Below, piece by piece: positions 1 through 8,550 of a stretch of 64,000 nucleotides of DNA. A program made the translations under genes and the position numbers. Origin of the DNA: Streptomyces sp. man185 (GTDB lineage: Bacteria > Actinomycetota > Actinomycetes > Streptomycetales > Streptomycetaceae). Location: positions 1 to 64,000 of the forward strand of contig NTHE01000023.1 of NCBI GenBank assembly GCA_002551355.1, in the 5' to 3' direction. The notes under the pieces are model-generated. The model did not search any database, was not told the DNA's origin, and saw only the letters and a program-made list of their open reading frames with translations. Positions within the stretch are counted from its first letter, which is position 1. Every line of letters starts with the position of its first letter.

Positions 1-1
1 A

Positions 2-913
2 GGCGCGGCGCTGCACCGGCTGGCCCTTACGCCGGAGGCCCGGCTGCTGGCCCGCCCGGAGCGGACGGCGGCCGACGCGCTGGCCGCCGTCGGACTGCCC
101 GGCCGCACGGTGGACGGCGTCCTGCGCCCGCTGCTCTCCGCACTGCTCAGCGATCCCGCCCTCACCACGTCGAGCCGGTCCGCCGATCTCGCGCTGCGGG
201 ACTACGCACGCGGCGGCCTGTGCGTACCGGCGGGCGGGTCGGCCGCGCTGCCGGAGCTGCTGGCGGCCTCGCTGCCGCCGGGCACGGTCCGGACCGGGGT
301 GCATGTGACGGCCGCCGACATCACCTCCGTACACACCAAGGAGCACGGTGAACTGGGATGCCGCTCCCTGCTGCTGGCGACCGGCGCGGGGGCGGCGGCC
401 GAGCTGCTGCCCGGACTGCGGGTGCCGTCCTTCCGACCGGTGACGGTCCTTCACCACACCGCCCCCGCCCCGCCGCCGACGGGCAGGTCGCTGGTGCTGG
501 ACGGCGACCGGTCGGGCCCGGTGGCGTACACCGCGGTGATGAGCGAGGTGGACCCCTCGCGCGCGCCTGAGGGCCGGGCGCTGATCACCTCGACGGTGCT
601 CGGGACGCCGCCGCCGGACCTGGACCGCTCGGTGCGGGCGCATCTGGCGGCGCTGTACGGCGTACCGACGGACGGCTGGGAGCTGCTGGCGGCCCATCAC
701 GACCCGGAGGCGGTGCCCGCGATGGAGGCCCCGCACGATCCGCGCCGCCCGGTGCGGGTGCTGGCCGGGCTGTACGTGTGCGGCGACCACCGCGACACGA
801 GCACGGTCCAGGGCGCGCTGCACTCGGGCCGCCGGGCGGCCGGGGCGATCCTCACCGACCTGGGCGTCCGGGGCGAGCACGAGGGGATGCCGGGCCTCCC
901 GGAGGCGGCGTGA
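2..913 (+). CDS. FAD-dependent oxidoreductase (amine oxidase / protoporphyrinogen oxidase-like), 5' truncated
   Basis: The reading frame is open from base 2 and ends at a TGA at 911-913, so only the C-terminal ~303 residues are present and the FAD-binding Rossmann motif lies outside the window. The visible part has the layout of flavin amine oxidases: a GGSAALPELLAASLP stretch, the LLLATGAGAAAELLP strand-loop, and a C-terminal GLYVCGDHRDTSTVQGALHSG segment, which is the usual FAD ribityl-contacting G-D-x9-G-A-x-x-S-G signature. Such proteins oxidise amines, carotenoid-like compounds or protoporphyrinogen; the substrate cannot be told here. The convergent regulator gene ends 28 nt downstream. 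The class is fairly certain, the substrate unknown. Confidence 0.8.
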   Translation, partial: GAALHRLALTPEARLLARPERTAADALAAVGLPGRTVDGVLRPLLSALLSDPALTTSSRSADLALRDYARGGLCVPAGGSAALPELLAASLPPGTVRTGVHVTAADITSVHTKEHGELGCRSLLLATGAGAAAELLPGLRVPSFRPVTVLHHTAPAPPPTGRSLVLDGDRSGPVAYTAVMSEVDPSRAPEGRALITSTVLGTPPPDLDRSVRAHLAALYGVPTDGWELLAAHHDPEAVPAMEAPHDPRRPVRVLAGLYVCGDHRDTSTVQGALHSGRRAAGAILTDLGVRGEHEGMPGLPEAA

Positions 914-941
914 GCCCCGGGCCCCTCCCCGTGTCCCGCGG

Positions 942-2558
942 TCAGCCGAGGGCGGCGACCCGGTCACGGTAGCCGCGTACGGCGACCGCGTCCCGGTAGG
1001 GCTCCAGGCTGCGCTCGAAGGCGCGGACGTACTCCGTGGCGCGCACCGAGCGCATCTCGGCCGCCTGCTGGGCCGCCTCCGCGCCCAGCTGGCAGGCCTG
1101 CTCCAGCTCGCCGAGCCCGAGGCGGGCCGAGGCGAGGACCACCCGGCAGAACAGCCTGCTGCGGGCGTACGCCGGGGCGCGCAGCTGGAGCGAGCGCTCG
1201 GCGTGCTGGGCGGCGACCCGCCACTGCTGGAGGTCGCGGTGGCAGTGGCCCAGCTCGTCGGCGAGCTGCGCCTCGTCGAAGGTGCGGGCCCAGTGCGGCA
1301 CCTCGTCGCCGGGGCGCGCGGCCTCCAGTGCGTGTTCGGCCCGGGTCAGGGCGGCGGTGCAGGAGCGCGCCTCGCCGAGCACGCCGTGGCCGCGCGCCTC
1401 GACCGCGTGCAGCAGCGCCTGGACGAGGGGCGGGGCGGCCGAGCCGACGCCCTGCTGGGCGACGCGGGCGAGCTGGACGGCCTCCCTGCCGTGCCCGAGG
1501 TAGACCGCCTGCCGGCTCATCGTGATCAGCACGTAGGCGCCGTAGCCCCGGTCCCCGGCGGCCTGGGCGAGCCGCAGCGCCTGGACGAAGTACCGCTGGG
1601 CGAGGCCGTGGGCGGCGATGTCGTACGAGGTCCACCCGGCCAGCCGGGTCAGATCGGCGACCGCGGCGAACAGCCGCCGCCCGGTGGTCTCGCCGTACGT
1701 TCCCCGGAGCATCGGTTCGGCCTCGTGCTCCAGATACCGCACGAGGGCCTGCCGGGCGTGGCCGCCGCCGTACGCGTGGTCGAGGGTGCGGAAGAGCTCG
1801 CCGACCGAGCGCAGCGCGGCGACGTCCCCGCTGCCGACCCGCTGCCCGGGGCCGCGGTCCGTCCGGCGCTGGCGCGGGACCAGGGGCGGCGCACCGGCCC
1901 CGGGGTGCGTCCCGGCGGCGGACGGGTGCGTCGCGGGCGGGTGCGCGGCGGGCGGATGTGTGGCGGCCGGGCCCGGGGGCGTGGGCCGCTGCGGTCCGGC
2001 GGGCGGGCGCGGCAGGGTCCGGGCCTCGGTGCGCAGCGCCCCGTCCGTACGACCCGGTGCGGGGGCCCCGGCCTCTCCCCCGGCCCGGCGGGCGGCTCCG
2101 CCGTCCCTGGCCACCCATTCGTCGGCCCGGCCGATCAGCCAGTCACGGCTGGGGACGACGAGACCGGCGGGTGTGAAGGCGATCTTGCGCAGCTCCGTGT
2201 GCGTGCCCGAGTCCTTGCGCCAGAGACCGCTGACGATGTCGACGGCCTCGGTGGGGGTGGCCGCGAACTCCAGCCCCGCGTAGACGGGTGCGCAGGCGTC
2301 GAGCCCGAGGTCCTGCGCGGAGAGCCGCCGTCCGAGCCGCCGGGTGAACACCTCGGCGATCAGCGCGGGGGTGGTGCCGCGCGGCTGCTGCCCCCGCAGC
2401 CAGCGGGTGACCGAGGTCTTGTCGTACCGCAGGTCGAGGCCGTGTTCGAGGCCGAGCTGATCGACCCGGCGGGCCAGGCCGGCGTGCGAGAACCCGGCTT
2501 CCGCGATGAGCGAGGCGAGGCGGCGGTTGGGCGTGCGCTGCGGGGGTCGTTCCGACAT
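942..2558 (-). CDS. NsdA-like transcriptional regulator (HTH + TPR-like repeats)
   Basis: The 538-residue protein has an N-terminal Cro/C1-like HTH (roughly residues 10-75; GLARRVDQLG and TSVTRWLRGQQPRG are the helices around the turn). A proline/alanine-rich linker follows at about residues 155-232, then a C-terminal helical TPR-like region (VRYLEHEAEPML, ALRLAQAAGDRGYGAYV, AQHAERSLQLR). This layout matches the Streptomyces NsdA/BldD-neighbour class of TPR regulators that affect antibiotic production and sporulation; that role is inferred from the family. The ATG at 2556-2558 has a GGAG-type ribosome site about 10 nt upstream. It is transcribed away from lipB. The linker is unusually long and low in complexity, with PPATHP-like repeats. 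Confidence 0.75.
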   Translation of the reverse strand: MSERPPQRTPNRRLASLIAEAGFSHAGLARRVDQLGLEHGLDLRYDKTSVTRWLRGQQPRGTTPALIAEVFTRRLGRRLSAQDLGLDACAPVYAGLEFAATPTEAVDIVSGLWRKDSGTHTELRKIAFTPAGLVVPSRDWLIGRADEWVARDGGAARRAGGEAGAPAPGRTDGALRTEARTLPRPPAGPQRPTPPGPAATHPPAAHPPATHPSAAGTHPGAGAPPLVPRQRRTDRGPGQRVGSGDVAALRSVGELFRTLDHAYGGGHARQALVRYLEHEAEPMLRGTYGETTGRRLFAAVADLTRLAGWTSYDIAAHGLAQRYFVQALRLAQAAGDRGYGAYVLITMSRQAVYLGHGREAVQLARVAQQGVGSAAPPLVQALLHAVEARGHGVLGEARSCTAALTRAEHALEAARPGDEVPHWARTFDEAQLADELGHCHRDLQQWRVAAQHAERSLQLRAPAYARSRLFCRVVLASARLGLGELEQACQLGAEAAQQAAEMRSVRATEYVRAFERSLEPYRDAVAVRGYRDRVAALG

Positions 2559-2758
2559 CAGCTGTACGGTCTCCTGCCTTCGGGGCCGGACGGGCAGCCC
2601 TCATGGGAACGGCGCGAATTTAGCGGCCACCGGGGCGGTCAGAGCCACCCTTTGCTCCACGTTCATCCGATCGTGTGAGGATTCCGGACGGAGCTGACGG
2701 AAACGCCCGACACATGAATGCGCGGCCGGCGTACGCGGGAAGCGGCCGTTCCACCTGC

Positions 2759-2800
2759 CGGGGGGCCGTTCGGGCGACGGTCGTACAGTGGATGCGGGCG
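2759..2800 (+). promoter_or_regulatory. Putative lipB promoter in the 313-bp divergent region
   Basis: The space between the NsdA-like gene and lipB (2559-2871) contains no gene. A TACAGT -10-like hexamer at 2784-2789 lies ~80 nt upstream of the lipB start, giving a short leader. No convincing -35 is visible. The region 2619-2710 is noticeably poorer in GC than its surroundings and probably carries the divergent promoter of the regulator. Confidence 0.35.
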
Positions 2801-2871
2801 CGATCAGTGCAGGGCACCGTCATCCCGGGGACACCCCTCCGGGCACGTGGGGCCCACAGAGGGAGGCATCG

Positions 2872-3681
2872 GTGAGCGAGCTGCGGTTCGTCCGTCTGGG
2901 CTTCGGCGAACAGGCCGTCGAGTACACGGAGGCCTGGGAGAAGCAGCGCGAGGTGCACGCGGACCGGTTCGAGGACCGGGTACCGGACACCTGCCTGCTC
3001 CTGGAACACCCGCCCGTCTACACGGCGGGACGCCGCACGGCGGACAGCGAACGCCCGCTGGACGGCACCCCCGTCATCGACGTGGACCGCGGCGGGAAGA
3101 TCACCTGGCACGGTCCCGGCCAGCTCGTCGGCTACCCGATCCAGAAGCTGCCGCGTCCGGTCGACGTCGTGGCGCACGTGCGCCGGCTGGAGGACGCGCT
3201 GATCCGCGCGGCGGCCGACTTCGGCGTGGAGACCTCCCGGGTGGAGGGCCGCAGCGGGGTCTGGGTGCTCGGCGACCCGGTCGAGCAGCGCCAGGCGCTG
3301 GGCGGGCTCTCGCTGGACTTCGACCCGAGACTCCAGGACGAGGAGTTCGACCCCCGGCTGAACGGCCCGGAGTACGCCCCCTCCAACGCGGGCCAGCGCC
3401 GCGAGGACCGCAAGCTGGCCGCGATCGGGATCCGGGTCGCCAAGGGCGTCACGATGCACGGCTTCGCGATCAACGTGAACCCGGACAACACCTGGTTCGA
3501 CCGGATCGTGCCGTGCGGCATCCGGGATGCCGGGGTCACGTCCCTCTCCAACGAGCTGGGCCGGGAGATCACGATCGAGGAGGTCCTGCCGGTCGTCGAG
3601 AAGCACCTGCGGGACATCCTGGAGAACGCGGACCTCGCACCGCGCGAGGTCGAGCGGCCGAAGGCGTCGGCCCCGGCGTGA
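2872..3681 (+). CDS. lipB: Octanoyl-[ACP]:protein N-octanoyltransferase LipB
   Basis: LipB moves octanoyl from acyl carrier protein to the lipoyl domains of 2-oxoacid dehydrogenases and GcvH, the first step of lipoate synthesis. The GTG start at 2872 has a GAGGGAGG ribosome site 6-8 nt upstream and gives 269 residues. The family signature [17 protein letters not shown] is at residues 73-89, with the lysine and cysteine region [13 protein letters not shown]...PCG near 190-216 (catalytic Cys215, Lys191 or Lys181). Relative to enterobacterial LipB there is an acidic insertion at roughly residues 135-178, between GVWV and KLAAIG, which I believe is usual in Streptomyces. The next gene is lipA, so octanoylation and sulphur insertion are encoded together. 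Confidence 0.95.
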   Translation: MSELRFVRLGFGEQAVEYTEAWEKQREVHADRFEDRVPDTCLLLEHPPVYTAGRRTADSERPLDGTPVIDVDRGGKITWHGPGQLVGYPIQKLPRPVDVVAHVRRLEDALIRAAADFGVETSRVEGRSGVWVLGDPVEQRQALGGLSLDFDPRLQDEEFDPRLNGPEYAPSNAGQRREDRKLAAIGIRVAKGVTMHGFAINVNPDNTWFDRIVPCGIRDAGVTSLSNELGREITIEEVLPVVEKHLRDILENADLAPREVERPKASAPA

Positions 3682-3793
3682 CGAGCCACGGCCTTACCGG
3701 TCAGTAGCCCAGCCGGGGAATAGGCCCCGTCGGCCGCAGGTTGGCCAGACGTAAGGCCGTTCGATGTAGGGGCGTACCCTGGGGTTGGCCGAA

Positions 3794-3859
3794 GAATCCA
3801 AAGCGAATCCCTCGCGCATCGCTCGCGCATCCCACGCGAACCCGACGCGAATCCAACGC
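3794..3859 (+). repeat. Six 11-bp tandem repeats in the lipA leader
   Basis: Six consecutive 11-bp units run without gaps: GAATCCAAAGC, GAATCCCTCGC, GCATCGCTCGC, GCATCCCACGC, GAACCCGACGC and GAATCCAACGC. They end 24 nt before the lipA GTG. The period is close to one DNA turn, so equal units face the same side of the helix. They could be a protein-binding array or a leader RNA element. The frame is open through them and would extend LipA at its N-terminus, but the ribosome site favours the downstream start. Confidence 0.8.
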
Positions 3860-3883
3860 AGCAGAGAGCAAAGGGGAGCCGGA

Positions 3884-4861
3884 GTGTCCGCTGTCGCACC
3901 CGACGGGCGCAAGATGCTGCGCCTGGAGGTCCGGAACAGCCAGACCCCCATCGAGCGCAAGCCCGAGTGGATCAAAACGCGGGCGAAGATGGGCCCCGAG
4001 TACAAGCAGCTCCAGCAGCTGGTGAAGGGCGAAGGGCTGCACACGGTCTGCCAGGAGGCGGGCTGTCCCAACATCTTCGAGTGCTGGGAGGACCGCGAGG
4101 CCACCTTCCTCATCGGCGGCGACCAGTGCACCCGGCGCTGCGACTTCTGCCAGATCGACACGGGCAAGCCGCAGGCGCTGGACCGTGACGAGCCCCGCCG
4201 CGTCGGCGAGTCCGTCGTGACGATGGACCTGAACTACGCCACCATCACCGGCGTCGCCCGCGACGACCTGGAGGACGGCGGCGCCTGGCTGTACGCGGAG
4301 ACCGTCCGCCAGATCCACGCGCTCACCGCGGAGCGGGAGGCCGGCGCGACCAAGGTCGAGCTGCTGATCCCCGACTTCAACGCGGAGCCCGAGCAGCTCG
4401 CCGAGGTCTTCTCCTCGCGCCCCGAGGTGCTCGCGCACAACGTGGAGACCGTGCCGCGGATCTTCAAGCGGATCCGTCCCGGCTTCCGTTACGAGCGTTC
4501 CCTGGAGGTCATCACCCGGGCCCGCGAGGCCGGTCTGATCACCAAGTCGAACCTGATCCTCGGCATGGGCGAGACCCGCGAGGAAGTCAGCGAGGCGCTC
4601 CGGGACCTGCACGACGCGGGTTGCGAGCTCATCACGATTACGCAGTACCTGCGCCCCTCCGTACGGCACCACCCGGTCGAGCGCTGGGTGAAGCCGATGG
4701 AGTTCGTCGAGCTGAAGGACGAGGCCGACGCGATCGGCTACTCCGGCGTGATGTCGGGTCCGCTGGTGCGGTCCTCGTACCGCGCGGGCCGTCTCTTCCA
4801 GCAGGCGATGGAAGCGCGCGGTCTCGCCGCCGGGAGCGTCCAGGCCGCACCCGCCGTGTGA
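3884..4861 (+). CDS. lipA: Lipoyl synthase LipA (radical SAM)
   Basis: LipA inserts two sulphur atoms into protein-bound octanoyl groups to make lipoyl cofactors. The GTG at 3884 follows AGGGGAG (3871-3878) and gives 325 residues. The radical SAM cluster motif is C82-T-R-R-C86-D-F-C89. The auxiliary cluster cysteines that define lipoyl synthases are at C56, C61 and C67 ([13 protein letters not shown]). The C-terminal R-S-S-Y-R motif (SYRAGRL) that ligates the auxiliary cluster is present. An upstream in-frame TTG at 3785 would add 33 residues encoded by the tandem repeats; this is unlikely but not excluded. The intergenic 200 bp suggests lipA also has its own promoter. Confidence 0.96.
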   Translation: MSAVAPDGRKMLRLEVRNSQTPIERKPEWIKTRAKMGPEYKQLQQLVKGEGLHTVCQEAGCPNIFECWEDREATFLIGGDQCTRRCDFCQIDTGKPQALDRDEPRRVGESVVTMDLNYATITGVARDDLEDGGAWLYAETVRQIHALTAEREAGATKVELLIPDFNAEPEQLAEVFSSRPEVLAHNVETVPRIFKRIRPGFRYERSLEVITRAREAGLITKSNLILGMGETREEVSEALRDLHDAGCELITITQYLRPSVRHHPVERWVKPMEFVELKDEADAIGYSGVMSGPLVRSSYRAGRLFQQAMEARGLAAGSVQAAPAV

Positions 4862-4900
4862 ATCCGCTCACGATAAGCTACCAAGCAGTATCCGCGTAAC

Positions 4901-4952
4901 CGAAGCGGTCCGAGCGCTCCCCGCAGGTGAGGGGCGCGTACGGACCGCTTCG
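4901..4952 (+). terminator. Stem-loop terminator after lipA
   Basis: CGAAGCGGTCCG at 4901-4912 pairs perfectly with CGGACCGCTTCG at 4941-4952. A weaker inner helix of CCCC/GGGG type lies in the loop. It sits 40 nt after the lipA stop and lacks a U tract, as is common in Streptomyces. Confidence 0.65.
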
Positions 4953-4988
4953 ACGTGCGCGGCGCCGGAATCAAGGCTTCATTGGTGT

Positions 4989-5017
4989 TTGACCGCCCGG
5001 TCATGCGCTGGTAACAC
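4989..5017 (+). promoter_or_regulatory. Putative promoter of the small gene at 5131
   Basis: TTGACC (4989-4994) and TAACAC (5012-5017) are separated by 17 bp, a fair match to a vegetative sigma promoter, about 115 nt before the next ATG. Confidence 0.4.
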
Positions 5018-5130
5018 CGAGCAGTGACCCTAGGTACACGTGCGGCAGCGACTCCAGCAGCCGCCGCCGTCACTGCTTCCCGCACTCATCCGCGCCTCCG
5101 GGGCGCATCCATTCCGAGGGGGAACACCAC

Positions 5131-5331
5131 ATGCAGGCCGCACCGGTCCGCGCCCACGCTCTTCCGTCCGTCACCACCGCCCTGCGCGCGGTCGAGTCGC
5201 TGCTGCTGAGCAGCGGCCAGCGCACCGCCCGCCGCAACGCCTGGACGGCCGTCCTGGAGGACCGCCGCCGCGCCAAGGACCGGGTGGAGTCCCAGCACGT
5301 CCTGGAAGCAGTGGCCGACCACCGTTCCTAG
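5131..5331 (+). CDS. Small conserved Streptomyces protein (66 aa), function unknown
   Basis: The ATG at 5131 follows a purine-rich GAGGGGGA ribosome site. The product is a 66-residue, arginine-rich, probably helical protein (ALRAVESLLLSSGQRTARR, AWTAVLEDRRRAKDR). It has no signal peptide or membrane segment. Its position between lipA and the DUF4191 gene fits a small hypothetical gene I recall at the same place in other Streptomyces. The stop codon lies inside the first unit of a 19-bp tandem repeat. No function can be assigned. Confidence 0.7.
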   Translation: MQAAPVRAHALPSVTTALRAVESLLLSSGQRTARRNAWTAVLEDRRRAKDRVESQHVLEAVADHRS

Positions 5332-5398
5332 GCAGCTGCCACGTTCCCGGGTAGCTGCCACGTTCCCAGGTCGCTCCCACGTTCCTAGGTCGCTTCCT
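5323..5398 (+). repeat. Four 19-bp tandem repeats across the gene boundary
   Basis: The units are CGTTCCTAGGCAGCTGCCA, CGTTCCCGGGTAGCTGCCA, CGTTCCCAGGTCGCTCCCA and CGTTCCTAGGTCGCTTCCT. They begin in the last codons of the small gene, include its TAG stop, and end just before the -10 element of the next gene. Confidence 0.85.
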
Positions 5399-5418
5399 CG
5401 CCACGTAAACTTCAGTAC

Positions 5419-6126
5419 ATGGCGAGGAAGGCAAAAACTGAAGGCGCGGACAGCGCCGAGAACGCGGGGCGACTCAAGCAGATCGCCCTGACCTACAAGA
5501 TGACCAGGCGGACCGACAGCAAGATCGGTCTTGTCGTCGCGGGTGTCGGAATCCTCACGTTCGGTGTCCTCCTCGGCATCGGCTTCGCGATCGGACACCC
5601 GGTCTATCTGGGCATCCTGGGCTTCGTCCTGGCCGTCCTCGCGATGGCGATCATCTTCGGCCGACGCGCCGAGCGGGCGGCCTTCGGACAGATGGAGGGC
5701 CAGCCCGGCGCGGCGGCCGCCGTCCTGGACCGGATCGGACGCGGCTGGACCACCACCCCCGCGGTGGCGATGAACCGCAGCCAGGACGTCGTCCACCGGT
5801 CGGTCGGCAAGGCCGGCATCGTCCTGGTGGCCGAGGGCAACCCGAACCGGCTGAAGGGCCTGCTGGCGTCCGAGAAGAAGAAGATGGCCCGCATCGTGGT
5901 GGACGTGCCGGTGCACGACATCATCGTCGGCAACGGCGAGGGCCAGGTGCCCCTGAAGAAGGTCCGCACCAAGATGCTGAAGCTCCCCCGCGTCCTGACC
6001 GGCCCGCAGGTGACCACCACCAACGACCGGCTGCGCGCGATGGGCGACCTGATGAGCAACATGCCGCTGCCGAAGGGCCCGATGCCCAAGGGCATGCGGA
6101 TGCCGCGCGGCGGAAAGATGCGCTGA
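5419..6126 (+). CDS. DUF4191 family integral membrane protein
   Basis: The protein has 235 residues. A charged N-terminus is followed by two membrane segments at about 37-58 and 61-80 (GLVVAGVGILTFGVLLGIGF, YLGILGFVLAVLAMAIIF) and a large cytoplasmic domain with conserved stretches such as RSQDVVHRSVGKAGIVLVAEG and KKKMARIVVDVPVHD. The C-terminus is Met/Pro/Lys-rich (LPKGPMPKGMRMP). This is the actinobacterial DUF4191 family, usually found near lipA; its function is not established. No Shine-Dalgarno precedes the ATG. A TAAACT hexamer at 5405-5410 lies 8 nt upstream, which suggests a leaderless mRNA. The GlyCys-free C-tail is likely cytoplasmic. Confidence 0.85.
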   Translation: MARKAKTEGADSAENAGRLKQIALTYKMTRRTDSKIGLVVAGVGILTFGVLLGIGFAIGHPVYLGILGFVLAVLAMAIIFGRRAERAAFGQMEGQPGAAAAVLDRIGRGWTTTPAVAMNRSQDVVHRSVGKAGIVLVAEGNPNRLKGLLASEKKKMARIVVDVPVHDIIVGNGEGQVPLKKVRTKMLKLPRVLTGPQVTTTNDRLRAMGDLMSNMPLPKGPMPKGMRMPRGGKMR

Positions 6127-6140
6127 CCGCTGCCTACGTG

Positions 6141-6189
6141 AAACGGGGCGGCCCCGGACCGGTGAAAGGTCCCCGGGGCCGCCCCGTTT
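6141..6189. terminator. Strong bidirectional terminator
   Basis: A 17-bp perfect stem pairs AAACGGGGCGGCCCCGG (6141-6157) with its complement at 6173-6189, and a further ACC/GGT pair lies in the loop. The flanking A and T runs make it usable in both directions between the convergent DUF4191 and RDD genes. Confidence 0.85.
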
Positions 6190-6284
6190 CTCATGTCCGT
6201 ACCGGGGAGGTCACCCGGGGAGGTCACACCGCCCGCACGCCGTGCGGAGAGAGGTCACACGCGGACCTGTCACATCCGCACCTG

Positions 6285-6752
6285 TCACATCCGCACCTGA
6301 ACGGACCGCGACAGCCGGTCGTGCAGTCCGCGCCCGTCGCGGTCCCAGACCAGTGCGGGGATGACGAGCAGCAGCAGCACGGTCCGCACGACCACCCGTA
6401 CGAACCCGAGCCGCCCGCCGTCATCGGCGACCACGCGTACGCCCAGCAGGCGCTTCCCGGGCGTGCAGCCGATCGTCCCGACGGTCAGCAGGCTCAGCAC
6501 GAGGAAGACCCCGAGTGCCCAGTTCCCCGCCGCCTGCTGGTCACCGCGAGCGAGGAGCCCGTATGCGATCAGCATGCAGAGCGTCCAGTCGATGAAGAGG
6601 GCTCCGAAGCGCCTGCCGAGCGGCGCGACCGAGCCGGGGCCCTCCTCGGGCAGCCCGAGGCCCTTGCCCCGGTAGCCGAAGTCGGCGCCCATCTCCTCGG
6701 CCGCCGCGCGGGGCCCCGAGAGCCACGATCCGATTGCTTGCCTGTTGTCCAC
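6285..6752 (-). CDS. RDD family membrane protein
   Basis: The 155-residue protein has an RDD domain: LGRRFGALFIDWTLCMLIAYG (the R..D motif in the first membrane helix), then helices around WALGVFLVLSLLTVGTIG and VVVRTVLLLLVIPALVWD, with the typical PGKRLLGVRVV loop and a terminal GRGLHDRLS motif. RDD proteins are small polytopic membrane proteins, some linked to ion or substrate transport. The GTG start at 6752 has no ribosome site, but TACCGT lies exactly 6 nt upstream, so a leaderless transcript is likely. Its last codons fall in a short direct repeat (about 6264-6300). Confidence 0.85.
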   Translation of the reverse strand: MDNRQAIGSWLSGPRAAAEEMGADFGYRGKGLGLPEEGPGSVAPLGRRFGALFIDWTLCMLIAYGLLARGDQQAAGNWALGVFLVLSLLTVGTIGCTPGKRLLGVRVVADDGGRLGFVRVVVRTVLLLLVIPALVWDRDGRGLHDRLSRSVQVRM

Positions 6753-6851
6753 CCGTCCACGGTACTGCGCCCGGGTTTGGCTCCGGCCGGGCGGGGCACG
6801 GAAACAGCCGCGCGGAGACAGCCGCTGAGATGCCGCCCACCACCGCCCCGG

Positions 6852-6889
6852 TTAACTTGGGCGAAACAAATGGGTCACGCTTGAGAAAT
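6852..6889 (+). promoter_or_regulatory. GlnR box array upstream of glnA
   Basis: Four half-sites are spaced by exactly 6 bp: TTAAC (6852-6856), GAAAC (6863-6867), GTCAC (6874-6878) and GAAAT (6885-6889). This is the a1-b1-a2-b2 arrangement described for GlnR targets in Streptomyces, and it lies about 100 nt before the glnA ATG. Confidence 0.88.
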
Positions 6890-6986
6890 CGAGCCTGCCT
6901 ATGGTCGGGTCCAGCGTGTGCCACCGCACTGGCCGCACCACGAGCTACAACCCCGTCCCTCCCGGGCCGGGAGTAGGAGGAGTTGG

Positions 6987-8396
6987 ATGTTCCAGAACGC
7001 CGACGAAGTGCAGAAGTACGTAGCGGACAACGACGTCAAGTTCATCGATGTCCGGTTCTGCGACCTGCCCGGGGTGATGCAGCACTTCACGATCCCGGCA
7101 GCGACCTTCGACCCGGCCGAGGAACTGGCCTTCGACGGTTCGTCGATCCGCGGCTTCCAGGCCATCCACGAGTCGGACATGGCGCTGCGCGCGGACCTGT
7201 CGACGGCTCGGGTGGACCCCTTCCGCCGCGACAAGACCGTCAACATCAACTTCTTCATCCACGACCCGATCACGGGCGAGCAGTACAGCCGTGACCCGCG
7301 CAACATCGCCAAGAAGGCCGAGGCCTACCTCGCCTCGACCGGCATCGCGGACACCGCGTACTTCGGCCCCGAGGCCGAGTTCTACGTCTTCGACAACGTC
7401 CGCTTCCAGACGTCGGCGAACGAGAGCTTCTACCACATCGACTCCGAGGCCGGCGCCTGGAACACCGGTGCGGTCGAGAACAACCGCGGCTACAAGGTCC
7501 GCTACAAGGGCGGCTACTTCCCGGCCCCGCCGGTGGACCACTTCGCCGACCTGCGTGCCGAGATCTCCCTGGAGCTGGACAAGAACGGCCTCCAGGTCGA
7601 GCGCCAGCACCACGAGGTCGGCACTGCCGGCCAGGCCGAGATCAACTACAAGTTCAACACGCTGCTCGCCGCGGCCGACGACCTGATGCTCTTCAAGTAC
7701 ATCGTGAAGAACGTCGCCTGGCGCAACGGCAAGACCGCGACCTTCATGCCGAAGCCGATCTTCGGTGACAACGGCTCGGGCATGCACGTGCACCAGTCGC
7801 TGTGGCAGGGCGGCTCGCCGCTCTTCTACGACGAGCAGGGTTACGCCGGCCTCTCGGACATGGCGCGCTACTACATCGGCGGCATCCTGAAGCACGCCCC
7901 GTCGCTGCTGGCGTTCACCAACCCGACGGTGAACTCCTACCACCGCCTGGTCCCCGGCTTCGAGGCCCCGGTCAACATGGTGTACTCGCAGCGCAACCGC
8001 TCCGCCGCGATGCGCATCCCGATCACCGGCTCGAACCCGAAGGCCAAGCGCGTCGAGTTCCGCGCCCCGGACCCGTCCTCGAACCCGTACCTCGCGTTCT
8101 CCGCGCTGCTGATGGCGGGCCTGGACGGCGTGAAGAACAAGATCGAGCCGGCCGAGCCGATCGACAAGGACCTCTACGAGCTGGCTCCCGAGGAGCACGC
8201 CAACGTCCAGCAGGTCCCGACCTCCCTCCCGGCCGTGCTCGACGCCCTGGAGGCGGACAACGAGTACCTCCAGGCGGGCGGCGTCTTCACGTCGGACCTG
8301 ATCGAGACGTGGATCGACTACAAGCGCACGAACGAGATCGCCCCGATCCAGCTGCGGCCGCACCCGCACGAGTTCGAGCTGTACTTCGACATCTAG
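6987..8396 (+). CDS. glnA: Glutamine synthetase type I (GSI-beta)
   Basis: GlnA makes glutamine from glutamate, ammonia and ATP and is the main ammonium-assimilating enzyme. The ATG at 6987 follows TAGGAGGA and gives 469 residues, the normal GSI length. Visible signatures are FDGSSIRGF, the [10 protein letters not shown] metal site, [12 protein letters not shown], the [13 protein letters not shown] site and the N-R-S-A region ([13 protein letters not shown]). The adenylylation loop reads DKDLYEL, and the tyrosine codon at 8175-8177 is residue 397, the canonical target. The modifying enzyme GlnE is encoded in the same window at 55.1 kb. Control is probably by GlnR at the upstream box, and by adenylylation. 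Confidence 0.98.
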   Translation: MFQNADEVQKYVADNDVKFIDVRFCDLPGVMQHFTIPAATFDPAEELAFDGSSIRGFQAIHESDMALRADLSTARVDPFRRDKTVNINFFIHDPITGEQYSRDPRNIAKKAEAYLASTGIADTAYFGPEAEFYVFDNVRFQTSANESFYHIDSEAGAWNTGAVENNRGYKVRYKGGYFPAPPVDHFADLRAEISLELDKNGLQVERQHHEVGTAGQAEINYKFNTLLAAADDLMLFKYIVKNVAWRNGKTATFMPKPIFGDNGSGMHVHQSLWQGGSPLFYDEQGYAGLSDMARYYIGGILKHAPSLLAFTNPTVNSYHRLVPGFEAPVNMVYSQRNRSAAMRIPITGSNPKAKRVEFRAPDPSSNPYLAFSALLMAGLDGVKNKIEPAEPIDKDLYELAPEEHANVQQVPTSLPAVLDALEADNEYLQAGGVFTSDLIETWIDYKRTNEIAPIQLRPHPHEFELYFDI

Positions 8397-8436
8397 GCCG
8401 AGGGCCGTACCCACCTGCGCCTGATGGCTGAGGCAC

Positions 8437-8474
8437 CGAGGGCCGCCACCTCCTTCCGGAGGTGGCGGCCCTCG
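8437..8474 (+). terminator. glnA terminator
   Basis: A 17-bp perfect stem (CGAGGGCCGCCACCTCC at 8437-8453 with its complement at 8458-8474) closes a TTCC tetraloop, 40 nt after the glnA stop. Confidence 0.9.
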
Positions 8475-8550
8475 CCGCGTGCGGCCCTCCACACCTGCGG
8501 TCCAGGCCGGCTGTAGCCATCGGTTACCCATACCCGGCCCAACCCCTTGG

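Noticed and set aside
3785..3883. N-terminally extended LipA from TTG 3785
   Set aside because: The extension is encoded by tandem repeats and lacks a ribosome site, while AGGGGAG precedes the GTG at 3884.
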